A stretch of 64,000 nucleotides of DNA from Panulirus ornatus (GCF_036320965.1 NC_092269.1:27930843-27994842), one strand, 5' to 3'. Positions 44,961 to 56,334 are shown, numbered from the stretch's first letter. A program made the numbers and translations. The notes: generated by a model from the letters alone, not told the origin.

Positions 44961-45568
44961 TAGACTTCGTTCAGGTCTTTCACAGCAAGCCCTGGTGATA
45001 TCAACATGACCTGGTGATTACCACAGGTCAGCCCTGACATTCAAAAGTCTAGACCTTCGTTCATGGTGGACCACCCCTTGACCCTTGCTTCCCTGATGGA
45101 CCCTGAGCCTTCAGAGTTGATGATAACCTGTACACTGGGTCACATGTGACCCCGGCCAGGTCACCTGGTTAATGAGGGAGTTGAAGACTAGGGAAGGCCA
45201 GAGCTCCATGCTAAACATTAGAAGGGCTGGACCTGATAGAGTCCTCACTCCTGATTTTTTTTAGGGATCAATAACGTGCTACACCTGGGGCCATCCCCCC
45301 CCCTCCTTAGATAAGCTGTAAAGGAGGGGAGAGGGGGGAGCGTCCGGGAGAGGGGAGGATGAAGGAGGTAAGGGGACAAGGAGAATGGTGGAGGAGTAAA
45401 GATGCTACTCTTCTGGGGAGCTTATTGACAACATAATTAGCTGTGAGAAAAAGGTCGGGAGAGTAGAGAGGGAGTGGAAGGGAGGGAGAGGGGAGGGGAG
45501 AGTGGGATGGTGGGAGAGGGTAGGGGGAGTGAAATGGCGGGGAATGGGGGGAAGGGAGACAGAGGGGG

Positions 45569-45570
<2 letters not shown>
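44961..45570. other. Anonymous DNA, G/A-rich toward its right end
   Basis: No exon recognised. The stretch 45310-45570 is purine-rich on plus and leads into the GA tract. Confidence 0.4.

Positions 45571-45664
<94 letters not shown>
45571..45664. repeat. (GA)n microsatellite
   Basis: About 46 GA units. Confidence 0.98.
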
Positions 45665-45667
<3 letters not shown>

Positions 45668-46279
45668 ATGGCGTCAGCTGAAACATGGATGCCAGAATAC
45701 GACACACCATCACAGCGAGAGACTATGATTTTCCGTCCTCTGGAAGTATTACCAAGTCAAAGGACTGAGATCTATCATGGCTTCAGTATTGGACATACAT
45801 CTGTGTGGTAATACACACTGCTGTATCACCTGGTTGAGGCGTTCGGGAATCTGTATTTCCCTGTATTTCCCATCGGCCAAGTGCTGTAGATGGAGACTTC
45901 GGTGAGGGAATTCCTGTCTGACGTGTAACTCTCCTGAGCCTCAACCCCCCTCTCACTATGAGTGATTACTTTATGAACGATGAATGTAAACCACAGGAGG
46001 ACAGATGACCCAGGATACTACCAGACGACAGCCACCCACCTACCACTGATTATGTGACCGTGGACACACCACTGACTACAACACTTGATATACCACTGAA
46101 CCAAAACTTCCTTGCAATCCTCGCACCCAAGAGCTACTGGATCTTAGATACAGGTGGGTAAGAGCATGAGTGCGCCTAACTTACTTTTTACTTCTCGTCA
46201 CAGACGAATGGATCAAGTCACCACCATCTAACTGCAGGGTTCTGATGACACACATGACACGTGGCGGAGTGACACCTAC
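45665..46279. other. Intron of the exchanger gene (downstream side)
   Basis: Sequence immediately 3' (minus strand) of exon B. No further exon was recognised down to 45665, and no other feature is visible. Confidence 0.45.
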
Positions 46280-46497
46280 CTTGGCCATCCATATCGGGGT
46301 TGGCTGGGTCACCTTCCTTCAGATCGCCCTCCCCCACCGGAGGCATGGGCTTAGTGCCGAAGAGGGACGACTTCTCCTCCCTGGTGGCGTTTTTGAAGGG
46401 GATGTTGAGGGTGTTGGCCCATGCCTCCAGCCGGGAGTTGTGCCACATCATGACGATATACAGGAGGTACAGCAGCAGCAGGAACATGGACTCGTAC
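46280..46497 (-). CDS. SLC24/NCKX-type K+-dependent Na+/Ca2+ exchanger, downstream exon
   Basis: Minus-strand exon of 218 bp. Acceptor: a long pyrimidine tract ending CCTACCTCAG just above 46497. Donor: AAG then GTAGGT at 46274-46279. Its first base completes the split Trp codon begun in the exon at 60594-60781. It then encodes YESMFLLLLYLLYIVMMWHN, a membrane helix ending in the charged M-x-x-N turn typical of the exchanger family's helix after the alpha-1 repeat. A hydrophilic stretch with many Glu, Asp and Pro follows, as expected for the start of the large cytoplasmic loop. 72 codons plus one base remain, so the next exon must begin in phase 1; I could not find it in the window. The loop sequence diverges too much to choose a paralog. 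Confidence 0.85.
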
Positions 46498-46649
46498 CTG
46501 AGGTAGGGAGAGAGAGAGAGGGAGAGTGGCCTTTATTGATTAATTGTACCTCCGCCATCGGTCTGGCAAGATGCATTAGGTGCGGCAGCTGCATCAAGAA
46601 CATGAGGGATGAGGTGGACTCGTACCCACGACAGTGAGGGTGAAGTCAC

Positions 46650-46740
46650 AAGGATGACTGTACCATAAGGATGACTGTACCATAAGGATGACTGTACCAT
46701 AAGGATGACTGTACCATAAGGATGACTGTACCATAAGGTA
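46650..46740. repeat. 17-bp minisatellite, 5 units
   Basis: Unit AAGGATGACTGTACCAT (17 bp), five nearly identical copies. It lies in the intron about 150 bp upstream of the exchanger exon. Confidence 0.96.
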
Positions 46741-47090
46741 CCAACGGTATCGGGAGACGCGTACCTGCTGAGGAAAGTGGGGGTATGGCACCGCGCCATC
46801 ATCCACAACGTACTATACATGCAGCAGAGACGTGGCTTACCCGAGTATTACTGTGTGTATGTATTGCCTAGTTCCACTGAATATGTGTCAGGGAGAATGG
46901 TTCCGCTGAATGTTGATCTGTCAGAATGTTTACAAACAACAATATCCACACGAGGCTGTATCTCTGAGGCGTATCGTGCGCATGTTGAACACTAAAGGTC
47001 TGGGAATCATGAGCAGGTTATACATTCACGTTTAACGTATACTTAGATGAAAATCGACTAATGAGATTTTATTTTAGGTAAAGATTTTTC
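46741..47090. other. Anonymous intron DNA
   Basis: No recognised feature. Confidence 0.4.
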
Positions 47091-47325
47091 TTTAGGAATA
47101 CCATCAGAATATCTGGGGAAAGGATAAGAAGAATATCAAGGGAAAGGGCGAGAAGAATAATTAAGGAAAGGGTAAGTAGAATATCTGGGATAAAGATAAG
47201 CAGAATATTTTAAGAAAGGGTACATCAGATATTTGAAGTAAAGACAATATTCAAGGGATGGGATGGAGGAAGGGTAAAGAGAACATTCAAGAGATGAGTA
47301 AACAGAATATTCGGGGGAGGGATAG
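47091..47325. repeat. About 31-bp decayed minisatellite
   Basis: AGAATATCTGGGGAAAGGAT-type units (AGAATAT...AAAGGGTAAG) recur about seven times at 25-40-bp spacing. Confidence 0.75.
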
Positions 47326-47548
47326 ATACAGACCACCAAACTAACAATGAAAAGAATTGGTTCTTGTCGTAAGATGTGTTTATTAAGCCACAGTTTGATT
47401 TTTCAGAGTAGAAACTACGATTTTTCAATATCAACCACAATTCCTTACCTAGAAAAAACTCCCGTCAACTTAAGATATTCACTGTTACGTTGGCTACAGT
47501 TCAATTCACTGTTTATTGAAATGTTGATTTGGATACTTATCAAAACAT

Positions 47549-47549
<1 letters not shown>

Positions 47550-47612
<63 letters not shown>
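47550..47612. repeat. (AT)n microsatellite at RTE tail
   Basis: About 31 AT units at the 3' end of minus-strand copy 9. Confidence 0.96.
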
Positions 47613-47618
<6 letters not shown>

Positions 47619-47631
47619 ATTATCTATTTAT

Positions 47632-49474
47632 TTTGCTTTGTCGCTGTCTCCCGCGTTTGCGAGGTAGCGCAAGGAAACAGACGAAAGAAATGGCCCAACC
47701 CACCCCCATACACAATGTATACACACACACGTCCACACACGCAAATATACATACCTATACATCTCAATGTACACATATATATACATACACAGACACATAC
47801 ATATATACCCTTGCACACAATTCACACTGCCTGCCCCTATTCACTCCCATCGCCACCTCGCCACACATGGAATACCTTCCCCCTCCCCCCTCATGTGTGC
47901 GAGGTAGCACTAGGAAAAGACAACAAAGGCCCCATTCGTTCACACTCAGTCTCTAGCTGCCACGCAATAATACCCGAAACCACAGCTCCCTTTCCACATC
48001 CAGGCCCCACACAACTTTCCATGGTTTACCCCAGACGCTTCACATGCCCTGATTCAATCCACTGACAGCACGTCAATCCCGGTATACCGCATCGATCCTA
48101 TTCACTCTATTCCTTGCCCTTCTTTCACCCTCCTGCATGTTCAGGCTCCGATCACACAAAATCTTTTTTACTCCATTTTTCCACCTCCAATTTGGTCACC
48201 CACTTCTCCTCGTTCCCTCCACCTCCGACACATATATCCTCTTGGTCAATCTTTCCTCACTCATTCTCTCCATGTGCCCAAACCATTTCAAAACACCCTC
48301 TTCTGCTCTCTCAACCACGCTCTTTTTATTTCCACACATCTCTCTTACCCTTACATTACTTACTCCATCAAACCACCTCACACCACACATTGTCCTCAAA
48401 CATCTCATTTCCAGCACATCCACCCTCCTGCGCACAACTCTATCCATAGCCCACGCCTCGCAACCATACAACATTGTTGGAACCACTATTCCTTCAAACA
48501 TACTCATTTTTGCTTTCCGAGATAATGTTCTCGACTTCCACACATTCTTCAAGGCTCCCAGGATTTTCGCCCCCTCCCCCACCCTATGATTCACTTCCGC
48601 TTCCATGGTTCCATCCGCTGCCACATCCACTCCCAGATATCTAAAACACTTTACTTCCTCCAGTTTTTCTCCATTCAAACTTACCTCCCAATTGACTTGA
48701 CCCTCAACCCTACTGTACCTAATAACCTTGCTCTTATTCACATTTACTCTTAACTTTCTTCTTTCACACACTTTACCAAACTCAGTCACCAGCTTCTGCA
48801 GCTTCTCACATGAATCAGCCACCAGCGCTGTATCATCAGCGAACAACAACTGAGTCACTTCCCAAGCTCTCTCATCCACAACAGACTTCATACTTGCCCC
48901 TCTTTCCAAAACTCTTGCATTCACCTCCCTAACAACCCCATCCATAAACAAATTAAACAACCATGGAGACATCACACACCCCTGCCGCAAACCTACATTC
49001 ACTGAGAACCAATCACTTTCCTCTCTTCCTACCCGTACACATGCCTTACATCCTCGATAAAAACTTTTCACTGCTTCTAACAACTTTCCTCCCACACCAT
49101 ATATTCTTAATACCTTCCACAGAGCATCTCTATCAACTCTATCATATGCCTTCTCCAGATCCATAAATGCTACATACAAATCCATTTGCTTTTCTAAGTA
49201 TTTCTCACATACATTCTTCAAAGCAAACACCTGATCCACACATCCTCTACCACTTCTGAAACCACACTGCTCTTCCCCAATCTGATGCTCTGTACATGCC
49301 TTCACCCTCTCAATCAATACCCTCCCATATAATTTACCAGGAATACTCAACAAACTTATACCTCTGTAATTTAAGCACTCACTCTTATCCCCTTTGGCTT
49401 TGTTCAATGGCACTATGCACGCATTCCGCCAATCCTCAGGCACCTCACCATGAGTCCTACATACATACATACAT

Positions 49475-49476
<2 letters not shown>
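47632..49476 (-). mobile_element. RTE-type LINE copy 9, 5'-truncated, long-3'UTR subfamily
   Basis: On the minus strand the copy starts in the RT fingers (THGEVPEDWRN, about 49455) and runs to a complete long 3' UTR and the tail GCTACCTCGCAAACGCGGGA. The RT palm with LEKAYDRVD and FADD is intact. An AGA-to-TGA change in the RPNWRW region (about 48197) creates an early stop. Its 5' end abuts an (AT)n tract (49477-49546) shared with copy 10, which points the other way. Confidence 0.92.
48196..49470 (-). pseudogene. Truncated RTE reverse transcriptase (copy 9)
   Basis: The open frame of 424 codons covers the RT from just before NACIVPLNKAKG through SNYRG-type and palm motifs, FADDTALV, and most of the C-terminal domain. 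It stops at GTRRSG, where sister copies continue GRPNWRW. It lacks the endonuclease and the RT start. It shares NKAKG (instead of YKGKG) and ECLNYRG (instead of ECSNYRG) with copy 10, so copies 9 and 10 are closest relatives or the same copy duplicated in inverted orientation. Confidence 0.88.

Positions 49477-49546
<70 letters not shown>
49477..49546. repeat. (AT)n microsatellite between head-to-head RTE copies
   Basis: About 34 AT units separate copy 9 (minus) from copy 10 (plus); both are truncated on this side. Confidence 0.97.
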
Positions 49547-49550
<4 letters not shown>

Positions 49551-51520
49551 GAAGAGGTAGCAAAAGCTTTGCGGAAGATGAAAGCCGGCAAGGCAGCAGG
49601 TTTGGATGGTATTGCAGTGGAATTTATGAAAAAAGGGGGTGACTGTATTGTTGACTGGTTGGTAAGGTTATTCAATGTATGTATGACTCATGGTGAGGTG
49701 CCTGAGGATTGGCGGAATGCGTGCATAGTGCCATTGAACAAAGCCAAAGGGGATAAGAGTGAGTGCTTAAATTACAGAGGTATAAGTTTGTTGAGTATTC
49801 CTGGTAAATTATATGGGAGGGTATTGATTGAGAGGGTGAAGGCATGTACAGAGCATCAGATTGGGGAAGAGCAGTGTGGTTTCAGAAGTGGTAGAGGATG
49901 TGTGGATCAGGTGTTTGCTTTGAAGAATGTATGTGAGAAATACTTAGAAAAGCAAATGGATTTGTATTAAATCCATTTATGGATCTGGAGAAGGCATATG
50001 ATAGAGTTGATAGAGATGCTCTTTGGAAGGTATTAAGAATATATGGTGTGGGAAGCAAGTTGTTAGAAGCGGTGAAAAGTTTTTATCGAGGATGTAAGGC
50101 ATGTGTACGTGTAGGAAGAGAGGAAAGTGATTGGTTCTCAGTGAATGTAGGTTTGCGGCAGGGGTGTTTGATGTCTCCATGGTTGTTTAATTTATTTATG
50201 GATGGGGTTGTTAGGGAGGTGAATGCAAGAGTTTTGGAAAGAGGGGCAAGTATGAAGTCTGTTGTGGATGAGAGAGCTTGGGAAGTGACTCAGTTGTTGT
50301 TCGCTGATGATACAGCGCTGGTGGATGATTCATGTGAGAAACTGCAGAAGCTGGTGACTGAGTTTGGTAAAGCGTGTGAAAGAAGAAGGTTAAGAGTAAA
50401 TGTGAATAAGAGCAAGGTTATTAGGTACAGTAGGGTTGAGGGTCAATCAATTGGGAGGTAAGTTTGAATGGAGAAAAACTGGAGGAAGTGAAGTGTTTTA
50501 GATATCTGGGAGTGGATCTGGCAGCGGATGGAACCATGGAAGCGGAAGTGAATCATAGGGTGGGGGAGGGGGCGAAAATCCAGGGAGCCTTGAAGAATGT
50601 GTGGAAGTCGAGAACATTATCTCGGAAAGCAAAAATGAGTATGTTTGAAGGAATAGTGGTTCCAACAATGTTGTATGGTTGCGAGGCGTGGGCTATGGAT
50701 AGAGTTGTGCGCAGGAGGGTGGATGTGCTGGAAATGAGATATTTGAGGACAATGTGTGGTGTGAGGTGGTTTGATGGAGTAACTAATGTAAGGGTAAGAG
50801 AGATGTGTGGAAATAAAAAGAGCGTGGTTGAGAGAGCAGAAGAGGGTGTTTTGAAATGGTTTGGGCACATGGAGAGAATGAGTGAGGAAAGATTGACCAA
50901 GAGGATATATGTGTCGGAGGTGGAGGGAACGAGGAGAAGTGGGAGACCAAATTGGAGGTGGAAAGATGGAGTGAAAAAGATTTTGTGTGATCGGGGCCTG
51001 AACATGCAGGAGGGTGAAAGGAGGGCAAGGAATAGAGTGAATTGGATCGATGTGGTATACCGGAGTTGACGTGCTGTCAGTGGGTTGAATCAGGGCATGT
51101 GAAGCGTCTGGGGTAAACCATGGAAAGTTGTGTGGGGCCTGGATGTGGAAAGGGAGCTGTGGTTTCGGGCATTATTGCATGACAGCTAGAGACTGAGTGT
51201 GAACGAATGGGGCCTTTGTTGTCTTTTCCTAGTGCTACCTCGCACACATGAGGGGGGAGGGGGAAGGTATTTCATGTGTGGCGAGGTGGCGATGGGAATG
51301 AATAAAGGCAGACAGTGTGAATTGTGTGCATGGGTATATATGTATGTGTCTGTGTATGTATATATATGTGTACATTGAGATGTATAGGTATGTATATTTG
51401 CGTGTGTGGACGTGTATGTATATACATTGTGTATGGGGGTGGGTTGGGCCATTTCTTTCGTCTGTTTCCTTGCGCTACCTCGCAAACGCGGGAGACAGCG
51501 ACAAAGCAAAACAAAACAAA
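49547..51520 (+). mobile_element. RTE-type LINE copy 10, 5'-truncated, long-3'UTR subfamily
   Basis: The copy begins at the REEVAKALRKMKAG codons of the RT fingers and runs to a complete long 3' UTR and tail (51470-51507). The frame is broken twice: a TAA at about 49967 in a patch where GTATGTAGCATTTATGG has become GTATTAAATCCATTTATGG, and a one-base loss near 50446 in the GGTCAATCAATTGG patch. The readable pieces are 49547-49967, 49979-50461 and 50464-51069. The final TGA after DVVYRS matches the short-tail subfamily state. Confidence 0.92.
49979..51069 (+). pseudogene. Frameshifted RTE reverse transcriptase (copy 10)
   Basis: Two overlapping-phase frames cover the palm and C-terminal domains. 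The first (49979-50461) has MDLEKAYDRVD, LRQGCLMSPWLFN and LLFADDTALV with VDDSCEK instead of VADSCEK. The second (50464-51069) has CFRYLGVDLAADG, GCEAWAMD, RPNWRWKDG. One single-base deletion separates them. Upstream, the fingers (49559-49967) are in yet another block ended by TAA. The copy is inactive. Confidence 0.85.
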
Positions 51521-51523
51521 AAA

Positions 51524-51526
<3 letters not shown>

Positions 51527-51572
<46 letters not shown>
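51527..51572. repeat. (AT)n microsatellite between tail-to-tail RTE copies
   Basis: About 22 AT units sit between the 3' tails of copy 10 (plus) and copy 11 (minus). Confidence 0.96.
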
Positions 51573-51576
<4 letters not shown>

Positions 51577-51587
51577 TTTTTATTATA

Positions 51588-53299
51588 CTTTGTCGCTGTC
51601 TCCCGCGTTTGCGAGGTAGCGCAAGGAAACAGACGAAAGAAATGGCCCAACCCCCCCCATACACATGTATATACATACGTCCACACACGCAAATATACAT
51701 ACCTACACAGCTTTCCATGGTTTACCCCAGACGCTTCACATGCCTTGATTCAATCCACTGACAGCACGTCAACCCCGGTATACCACATCGCTCCAATTCA
51801 CTCTATTCCTTGCCCTCCTTTCACCCTCCTGCATGTTCAGGCCCCGATCACACAAAATCTTTTTCACTCCATCTTTCCACCTCCAATTTGGTCTCCCTCT
51901 TCTCCTCGTTCCCTCCACCTCCGACACATATATCCTCTTGGTCAATCTTTCCTCACTCATTCTCTCCATGTGCCCAAACCACTTCAAAACACCCTCTTCT
52001 GCTCTCTCAACCACGCTCTTTTTATTTCCACACATCTCTCTTACCCTTACGTTACTCACTCGATCAAACCACCTCACACCACACATTGTCCTCAAACATC
52101 TCGTTTCCAGCACATCCATCCTCCTGCGCACAACTCTATCCATAGTCCACGCCTCGCAACCATACAACATTGTTGGAACCACTATTCCTTCAAACATACC
52201 CATTTTTGCTTTCCGAGATAATGTTCTCGACTTCCACACATTCTTCAAGGCCCCCAGAATTTTCGCCCCCTCCCCCACCCTATGATCCACTTCCGCTTCC
52301 ATGGTTCCATCCGCTGCCAGATCCACTCCCAGATATCTAAAACACTTCACTTCCTCCAGTTTTTCTCCATTCAAACTCACCTCCCAATTGACTTGACCCT
52401 CAACCCTACTGTACCTAATAACCTTGCTCTTATTCACATTTACTCTTAACTTTCTTCTTCCACACACTTTACCAAACTCAGTCACCAGCATCTGCAGTTT
52501 CTCACATGAATCAGCCACCAGCGCTGTATCATCAGCGAACAACAACTGACTCACTTCCCAAGCTCTCTCATCCCCAACAGACTTCATACTTGCCCCTCTT
52601 TCCAAAACTCTTGCATTTACCTCCCTAACAACCCCATCCATAAACAAATTAAACAACCATGGAGACATCACACACCCCTGCCGCAAACCTACATTCACTG
52701 AGAACCAATCACTTTCCTCTCTTCCTACCCGTACACATGCCTTACATCCTCGATAAAAACTTTTCACTGCTTCTAACAACTTTCCTCCCACACCATATAT
52801 TCTTAATACCTTCCACAGAGCATCTCTATCAACTCTATCATATGCCTTCTCCAGATCCATAAATGCTACATACAAATCCATTTGCTTTTCTAAGTATTTC
52901 TCACATACATTCTTCAAAGCAAACACCTGATCCACACATCCTCTACCACTTCTGAAACCACACTGCTCTTCCCCAATCTGATGCTCTGTACATGCCTTCA
53001 CCCTCTCAATCAATACCCTCCCATATAATTTACAAGGAATACTCAACAAACTTATACCTCTGTAATTTGAGCACTCACTCTTATCCCCTTTGCCTTTGTA
53101 CAATGGCACTATGCACGCATTCCGCCAATCCTCAGGCACCTCACCATGAGTCATACATACATTAAATAACCTTACCAACCAGTCAACAATACAGTCACCC
53201 CCTTTTTTAATAAATTCCACTGCAATACCATCCAAACCTGCTGCCTTGCCGGCTTTCATCTTCCGCAAAGCTTTCACTACCTCTTCTCTGTTTACCAAA
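51588..53299 (-). mobile_element. RTE-type LINE copy 11, 5'-truncated, short-3'UTR subfamily
   Basis: On the minus strand the copy starts at LVNREEVVKAL (about 53299) and runs to a short 3' UTR and the intact GC-rich tail (51588-51640). The upstream truncation joins a short ATATATA and then a SINE-like unit. Confidence 0.92.
51769..53298 (-). CDS. RTE reverse transcriptase, endonuclease-less open frame
   Basis: A 509-codon uninterrupted frame encodes the whole RT and C-terminal domain: KALRKMKAGKAAGLDG at the start, NACIVPLYKGKG, SNYRGISLLSIPCK (Gly to Cys relative to SIPGK), QCGFRSGRGC, FMDLEKAYDRVD, LRQGCVMSPWLFN, LLFADDTALV, KSKVIRYSR, GCEAWTMD and RPNWRWKDG, ending DVVYRG. All visible RT catalytic aspartates are kept. 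The endonuclease is missing through 5' truncation, so the element cannot insert on its own. It lies in the same orientation as the exchanger gene and inside its intron. Confidence 0.9.
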   Translation of the reverse strand: MVNREEVVKALRKMKAGKAAGLDGIAVEFIKKGGDCIVDWLVRLFNVCMTHGEVPEDWRNACIVPLYKGKGDKSECSNYRGISLLSIPCKLYGRVLIERVKACTEHQIGEEQCGFRSGRGCVDQVFALKNVCEKYLEKQMDLYVAFMDLEKAYDRVDRDALWKVLRIYGVGGKLLEAVKSFYRGCKACVRVGREESDWFSVNVGLRQGCVMSPWLFNLFMDGVVREVNARVLERGASMKSVGDERAWEVSQLLFADDTALVADSCEKLQMLVTEFGKVCGRRKLRVNVNKSKVIRYSRVEGQVNWEVSLNGEKLEEVKCFRYLGVDLAADGTMEAEVDHRVGEGAKILGALKNVWKSRTLSRKAKMGMFEGIVVPTMLYGCEAWTMDRVVRRRMDVLETRCLRTMCGVRWFDRVSNVRVREMCGNKKSVVERAEEGVLKWFGHMERMSEERLTKRIYVSEVEGTRRRGRPNWRWKDGVKKILCDRGLNMQEGERRARNRVNWSDVVYRG

Positions 53300-53304
53300 T
53301 ATAT

Positions 53305-53495
53305 ATAAACGAGAGGGGAGGATTTCCTGCCCCCACTCCCTCCCTTTATTCTTTTTTTCCAAAAGAAGGAACAGAGAAGGGGGCCAGGTGAGGATATTCC
53401 CTCAAAGGCCCAGTCCTCTGTTCTTAACGCTACTTCGCTAACGCGGGAAATGGCGAATAGTACGAAAGAAAGAAAAGAAAGATATTTACGTCAAC
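53305..53495 (+). mobile_element. SINE-like unit sharing the RTE 3' tail
   Basis: The head (GAGAGGGGAGGATTTCCTGC, C-rich block) is followed by AACAGAGAAGGGGGCCAGGT and GAGGATATTCCCTCAAAGGC, then CGCTACTTCGCTAACGCGGG with AAATGGCGAATAG and a GAAAGAAAGAAAAGAAAG tail. The terminal block aligns with the LINE's CGCTACCTCGCAAACGCGGG and AGACAGCGACAAAG, so the RTE machinery may have mobilised this unit. It has no coding frame and no clear Pol III A/B boxes that I can defend. Confidence 0.7.
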
Positions 53496-53639
53496 ATTCA
53501 GGAAATGTTTACGGGAATATTTACGATGTTTGTCAATATTAGATGTTTACAAGGAGGGGATCCTAGGACGATGTTTGCCATTATCGATGGGCGTTCACGG
53601 TGAGAGAGGAGCTCCATGACAACCTCTCCCGACCACACT

Positions 53640-54500
53640 CTCCCACACCCTCTCCCATCAGCTCTCCCCACCATCCAGACCTCATCCGACCCACGCAACA
53701 CCATCCTGTCATCTCTTATCTTTGTCACCACCATCTTGACCTTTTCCATCACTCTCTCCACTATCCTGACCTCTTCCATCACTCTCACCACCATACTGAC
53801 CTCTTCCATCACTCTCACCACCATACTAACCTCTTCCATCACTCTCACCACCATACTAACCTCTTCCACCACTCTCACCGCCATACTAACCTCTTCCATC
53901 ACTCTCACCGCCATACTAACCTCTTCCATCACCCTCACCACCATACTGACCTCTTCCATCACTCTCACAGCCATGCTGACCTCTACCGTCAGTCTCACAG
54001 CTATCCTGACGTCTCCCATCATTCTCACCACCATCTTGACCTTAACCATCACTTCCATGACCCTCATTAGCTCTCCCATCACTCTCACCATCCTCTTGAA
54101 CTCTCCCATTGTTCTCATCACCATAATGGATCTCCTATCACTCTCACTACCATACTGGACCTCCTCCATCACTCTCACTTCCATCACTCTCCTATCACTC
54201 TCACCATCTTCCTAAACTTTCCCATCACTCCCACCACCCTCCTGACCTCTCATCACTCTCACCACCATCCTGAACCCCACCCCATCCCCCGCGCTTTCAC
54301 CACCCTCCTGAACTCTCCCATTACTCTCACCGCCCTACTGAACCCTCCCATCGCTCTCACTACCCTCCTGAACTTTCCCCCCGCTCTCACCACCATACTG
54401 GATCTCACCCATCACTTTCACCACCCTCCTGAACTCTCCCATCACTCTCACCACCATACTGGATCTCTCCCATCACTTACACCACCATACTGACCTCTCC
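53640..54500. repeat. Decayed left part of the 30-bp array
   Basis: Units like ATCACTCTCACCACCATACT plus GACCTCTTCC at 30-bp spacing (clear at 53760-53990), with many substitutions. It continues into the homogeneous core. Confidence 0.93.
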
Positions 54501-55965
54501 CCTCACTCTCACCACCGTCCTGTACCTTCTTACTCTCACCACCTTCCTGAGCTCTCACTTCGCTCTCACCACCCTCCTGAACCCTCCCCTCACTCTCACC
54601 ACCATCCTGAGCTCTCACTTTGCTCTCACCACCCTCCTGAACCCTCCCCTCACTCTCACCACCCTCCTGAACCCTCCCCTCACTCTCACCACCCTCCTGA
54701 GCTCTCACTTTGCTCTCACCACCCTCCTGAACCCTCCCCTCACTCTCACCACCCTCCTGAGCTCTCACTTTGCTCTCACCACCCTCCTGAACCCTCCCCT
54801 TACTCTCACCACCCTCCTGAACCCTTCCCTCACTCTCACCACCCTCCTGAACCCTCCCCTTACTCTCACCACCCTCCTGAACCCTGCCCTCACTCTCACC
54901 ACCCTCCTGAACCCTCCCCTTACTCTCACCACCCTCCTGAACCCTCCCCTTACTTTCACCACCCTCCTGAACCCTCCCCTTACTCTCACCACCCTCCTGA
55001 GCTTTCACTTTGCTCTCACCACCCTCCTGAACCCTCCCCTCATTCTCACCACCCTCCTGAACCCTCCCCTCACTCTCACCACCCTCCTGAACCCTTCCCT
55101 CACTCTCACTAACCTCCTGAACCCTCCCCTCACTCTCACCACCCTCCTGAGCTCTCACTTTGCTCTCACCACCCTACTGAACCCTCCCCTTACTCTCACC
55201 ACCCTCCTGAACCCTCCCCTTACTCTCACCACCCTCCTGAACCCTCCCCTCTCTCTCACCACCCTCCTGAGCTCTCACTTTGCTCTCACCACCCTCCTGA
55301 ACCCTCCCCTTACTCTCACCACCCTCCTGAGCTCTCACTTTGCTCTCACCACCCTCCTGAACCCTCCCCTCACTCTCACCACCCTCCTGAACCCTTCCCT
55401 CACTCTCACTACCCTCCTGAACCCTCCCCTCACTCTCACCACCCTCCTGAGCTCTCACTTTGCTCTCACCACCCTCCTGAACCCTCCCCTTACTCTCACC
55501 ACCCTCCTGAACCCTCCCCTCACTCTCACCACCCTCCTGAGCTCTCACTTTGCTCTCACCACCCTCCTGAACCCTCCCCTTACTCTCACCACCCTCCTGA
55601 ACCCTCCCCTCACTCTCACCACCCTCCTGAGCTCTCACTTTGCTCTCACCACCCTCCTGAACCCTCCCCTCACTCTCACCACCCTCCTGAGCTCTCACTT
55701 TGCTCTCACCACCCTCCTGAACCCTCCCCTTACTCTCACCACCCTCCTGAACCCTCCCCTTACTCTCACCACCCTCCTGAACCCTCCCCTTACTCTCACC
55801 ACCCTCCTGAACCCTCCCCTTACTCTCACCACCCTCCTGAACCCTCCCCTCACTCTCACCACCCTCCTGAGCTCTCACTTTGCTCTCACCACCCTTCTGA
55901 ACCCTCCCCTCACTCTCACAACCCTCCTGAGCTCTCACCACCCTCCTTAAACTCTCCCCTCGCTC
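54501..55965. repeat. 30-bp satellite core, about 48 units
   Basis: Unit ACCACCCTCCTGAACCCTCC plus CCTCACTCTC (30 bp) with a regularly interspersed variant GAGCTCTCACTTTGCTCTC. The variant combination recurs at 60-120-bp spacing, a loose higher-order pattern. The minus strand is G-rich with several GGG or GGGG runs per unit. The 236- and 255-codon minus frames (GGESEGRVQE repeats) are artefacts. Confidence 0.97.
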
Positions 55966-56244
55966 TCACCACCAAAGACCCCATCCCCCTCGTCTTGCCC
56001 CACAACCTATCCAGACCCTAACTGGCTAACAACAGTTCAGGGACTCATTCCTTTACCAATAGACACCAAAACTCCATCACTTCCAGACAGCCTTATGGCT
56101 CTTCCATCCCTCTTCCCTCATACTCCCCTCCCTCCTCCCTTCCTTCCCGTCATACAGTTCCATACATCTTTTTTCTCCTTCTAGGTAAAATAAGACGGAG
56201 TCAGCCTTAAGTCTCTCCAGGTTCCTGCCGCTCTTTTGATACAG
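55966..56244. other. Anonymous intron DNA
   Basis: C/T-rich, no recognised feature. Confidence 0.4.
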
Positions 56245-56245
56245 C

Positions 56246-56330
<85 letters not shown>
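56245..56330. repeat. (CT)n microsatellite
   Basis: About 42 CT units with one TTTC interruption. Confidence 0.97.

Positions 56331-56334
<4 letters not shown>

Noticed and set aside
47529..48065. 178-codon plus frame across AT repeat and RTE tail
   Set aside because: Antisense of the RTE 3' UTR plus microsatellite.
54448..55941. Glu/Gly-rich minus frames (GGESEGRVQE repeats)
   Set aside because: Reading of a 30-bp satellite, intronic to the exchanger gene.
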